This document shows, in pieces, positions 24,077 through 25,050 of a DNA stretch of 25,050 nucleotides. The translations under genes were made by a program, and so were the position numbers. The notes beneath the pieces were generated by a model. The model was not told the origin of the DNA and did no database searches. It saw only the letters and a list, made by a program, of their open reading frames with translations. The stretch lies in contig WJJK01000300.1 in the NCBI GenBank assembly GCA_014729705.1, forward strand, positions 1 through 25,050, given 5' to 3'. The DNA comes from Candidatus Altarchaeales archaeon. Its GTDB lineage: Archaea > Altiarchaeota > Altiarchaeia > IMC4 > SCGC-AAA252-I15. Position 1 is the first letter of the stretch. Each line of letters starts with the position of its first letter.

Positions 24077-24295
24077 ATGGAAAACAATTACCCATACTAC
24101 GCAGTATGTTGCTTCGGCCGACCCTCTCTCGGGCGTCGACGTAGCTTTTATCGTTCTCTTGCGTCAGCAATAAACGACGCAAAAGAACTCCAGGGGGGTT
24201 CCTTGACAAATGTCAGGATCCTCGGATACCAAACTCGAGCGAGAGCCCTGGACGCCGACATATCAGACAACGCACCCGTCGTCTGGAGCAAATAA
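24077..24295 (+). CDS. hypothetical protein, 72 aa
   Basis: Unrecognised. The start follows AAAGGAG. Basic, with NYPYYAVCCFGRPSLGRRRS near the start, a helix (YRSLASAINDAKELQGG), and a strand-like C-terminus (TNVRILGYQTRARAL). No motif. The reading frame does not overlap other supported genes. It is separated from 24403 by a hairpin and a small tandem repeat. Confidence 0.7.
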   Translation: MENNYPYYAVCCFGRPSLGRRRSFYRSLASAINDAKELQGGSLTNVRILGYQTRARALDADISDNAPVVWSK

Positions 24296-24322
24296 AAAAA
24301 CCCCCCTCAGGGTGGACAACTC

Positions 24323-24352
24323 CCAGAGCCAATCGAATTCGGTGGGCTCTGG
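24323..24352 (+). other. hairpin upstream of 24403
   Basis: CCAGAGCC (24323-24330) pairs with GGCTCTGG (24345-24352); the loop is 14 bases and contains the palindrome CGAATTCG. Confidence 0.65.
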
Positions 24353-24356
24353 AGTA

Positions 24357-24391
24357 AGGTTCCCACAACCGGCTAGGTTCCCACAACCGGC
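24357..24391 (+). repeat. tandem 17-bp repeat before the ribosome binding site
   Basis: AGGTTCCCACAACCGGC at 24357-24373 and again at 24375-24391. Each unit contains GGTT-CCCAC-AACC, a small inverted repeat. The second copy is followed at once by AAGGAG, so a protein or RNA structure here could control the gene at 24403. Confidence 0.8.
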
Positions 24392-24402
24392 AAGGAGAAT
24401 AA

Positions 24403-24612
24403 ATGAAGAGTATCAAAATTCGAGCGCTCGAATTCGCTAATGAGATTCAAGACGTCGAGCCCCCGGACGAATTCCTCGATCGAAACAGGCTCTCGCACGA
24501 GACCGAGATCGAGGTCTTCGAAGACGGGTCCCTCTCGGTCGAAGGAGGGGGATCTATCCCGGCGACCACGGAGACGTGGAACGAGGTGGTTGAGTACTCC
24601 CGCCGACGTTAA
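24403..24612 (+). CDS. hypothetical protein, 69 aa
   Basis: Unrecognised. The start follows AAGGAG. An acidic body (ALEFANEIQDVEPPDEFLDR, then HETEIEVFEDGSLSVEGGGS) has a beta-like C-terminus with ETWNEVVEYSRRR. It is preceded by tandem inverted-repeat units and a hairpin, which may regulate it. Confidence 0.7.
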   Translation: MKSIKIRALEFANEIQDVEPPDEFLDRNRLSHETEIEVFEDGSLSVEGGGSIPATTETWNEVVEYSRRR

Positions 24613-24787
24613 TATGGCCACCACAGAGGTCTGTTAGCCTCATTACGTAAACTGGCGGCCGACTGGGAAGAGCATCAGCCCCGGGAGCTTCGCGCTCCCA
24701 GGGTGACGCGAAAAAACATTCTGATCCTAGCAGCCCTCTGGGCTGCTAGGGTAGAGGGACAACATCAACCCCAAACCGGAGATTGTC
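24613..24787. other. intergenic region with two stable hairpins
   Basis: No gene. It holds a six-pair hairpin GGGAGC-TTCGC-GCTCCC (24683-24699) and an 11-pair hairpin at 24726-24750, listed separately. No T-run follows either, and no 38-bp element is present. Confidence 0.6.
24726..24750. other. 11-bp perfect inverted repeat
   Basis: CCTAGCAGCCC-TCT-GGGCTGCTAGG, perfect over 11 pairs, 38 bases before the start at 24788. Too far from any T-run to be a terminator. It could be an operator for a dimeric protein or a very stable 5'-UTR hairpin. Confidence 0.75.
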
Positions 24788-25050
24788 ATGCAAGACATCA
24801 CCACCATGACCCGTGAGCACGCCAACGACATCGACGCCGCTTCTGTTCTTTGGAAGGGGCTCCCTATCGAAACTCGTCAGCGTCTCTGCCGCGACGGCGG
24901 CTGTGCGGCTTGCCGTTTCAGCCACTGGGAGCGGGGGGAGTACGGGATGCCCGGAGAGATGATCTGCCAGTTGGCAGACGGCACCGAGGATATCGGTGAC
25001 AGCGATCTCTTCGACAACCCGGACGCCGACGAGGCTGCCGCTCTCGACGC
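24788..25050 (+). CDS. Cys-containing protein, N-terminal part (runs off window)
   Basis: It starts at the ATG at 24788, 5-9 bases after CCGGAG. It reads MQDITTMTREHANDIDAASV and continues open to the window end, so at least 87 residues. Cys34-x4-Cys39-x2-Cys42 and Cys60 (CRDGGCAACRFSHW, then EMICQL) look like a metal-binding or iron-sulfur cluster site. An acidic segment follows (DGTEDIGDSDLFDNPDADEA). The full length and family are not visible here. Confidence 0.7.
   Translation, partial: MQDITTMTREHANDIDAASVLWKGLPIETRQRLCRDGGCAACRFSHWERGEYGMPGEMICQLADGTEDIGDSDLFDNPDADEAAALD

Noticed and set aside
23962..24144. 60-codon ORF with MICPQCGFPVG
   Set aside because: It overlaps the supported gene at 24077 and lacks a ribosome site; the zinc-like start may be chance, so it is only noted.

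Overview
The window looks like the accessory, early-type region of a large double-stranded DNA tailed phage (host unresolved; a plasmid or other mobile element is not excluded). About 50 mostly tiny genes are all on the + strand. They have strong GGAGG ribosome binding sites, ATGA/TGATG stop-start overlaps, and almost no recognisable housekeeping functions. The families I recognise are typical of phages and plasmids: a DUF932 protein (3715-4902), a Cys-rich GP88/DUF7227-like protein (8459-9211), a DMP19/DUF4375-type protein (15957-16721), a DUF2786-type protein (16733-17359), a DUF4240-like protein (17677-18558) and a GHKL ATPase with a C-terminal HExxH motif (19729-21066). No structural, replication or tRNA-synthetase genes are present.

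The layout is modular. A fixed-length 38-bp element (TTTCCAC, 15 variable bases, CCGTCACC, then usually ACTATCAG) occurs 21 times in full, plus one partial and one truncated copy. It always lies just upstream of a gene or operon and in the same direction. Its 3' end resembles the core of T7/SP6-type promoters, and it is often followed at once by a small 5'-UTR hairpin, so I read it as the phage's own promoter. It splits the window into operons: 139-423; 545-1126; 1363-1976; 2233-2910; 3715-4902; 5498-6439; 6644-7105; 7178-8119; 8459-10462; 10545-12277; 12354-13292; 13368-14649; 15074-15802; 15957-17566; 17677-19485; 19729-21355; 21421-22423; an RNA locus 22477-23344; and 23475 to the window end. 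A second repeat family, built on the palindrome GTTCG-GAAR-CGAAC followed by CCGGTTAGGATC, occurs 19 times. It sits in gaps after operon ends, often as pairs 60-65 bp apart (or 85 bp).

The most unusual locus is 22477-23344. It lies between two 38-bp promoters and contains no convincing protein gene. Instead it has two 10-codon leader ORFs with ribosome binding sites, mutually exclusive hairpins, a tRNA acceptor/T-arm minihelix with no D or anticodon arm, several 7-8 bp hairpins, four tandem copies of a pseudoknot (GACCTT...TATAGG...AGGT) whose second stem covaries between copies, and a 3'-terminal tRNA-like T arm with an acceptor stem. I interpret it as a large structured phage RNA of unassigned class.

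Other points: a perfect 104-bp repeat links position 1 to 3561. Three small genes show apparent -1 frame breaks, two of them at GCCCC runs. Two genes have a terminator directly between promoter or upstream gene and ribosome binding site, suggesting attenuation. Larger gene-free stretches (2911-3714, 4903-5497, 8120-8458, 14650-15073, 19486-19728, 24613-24787) hold terminators, repeat arrays and promoters, as itemised.
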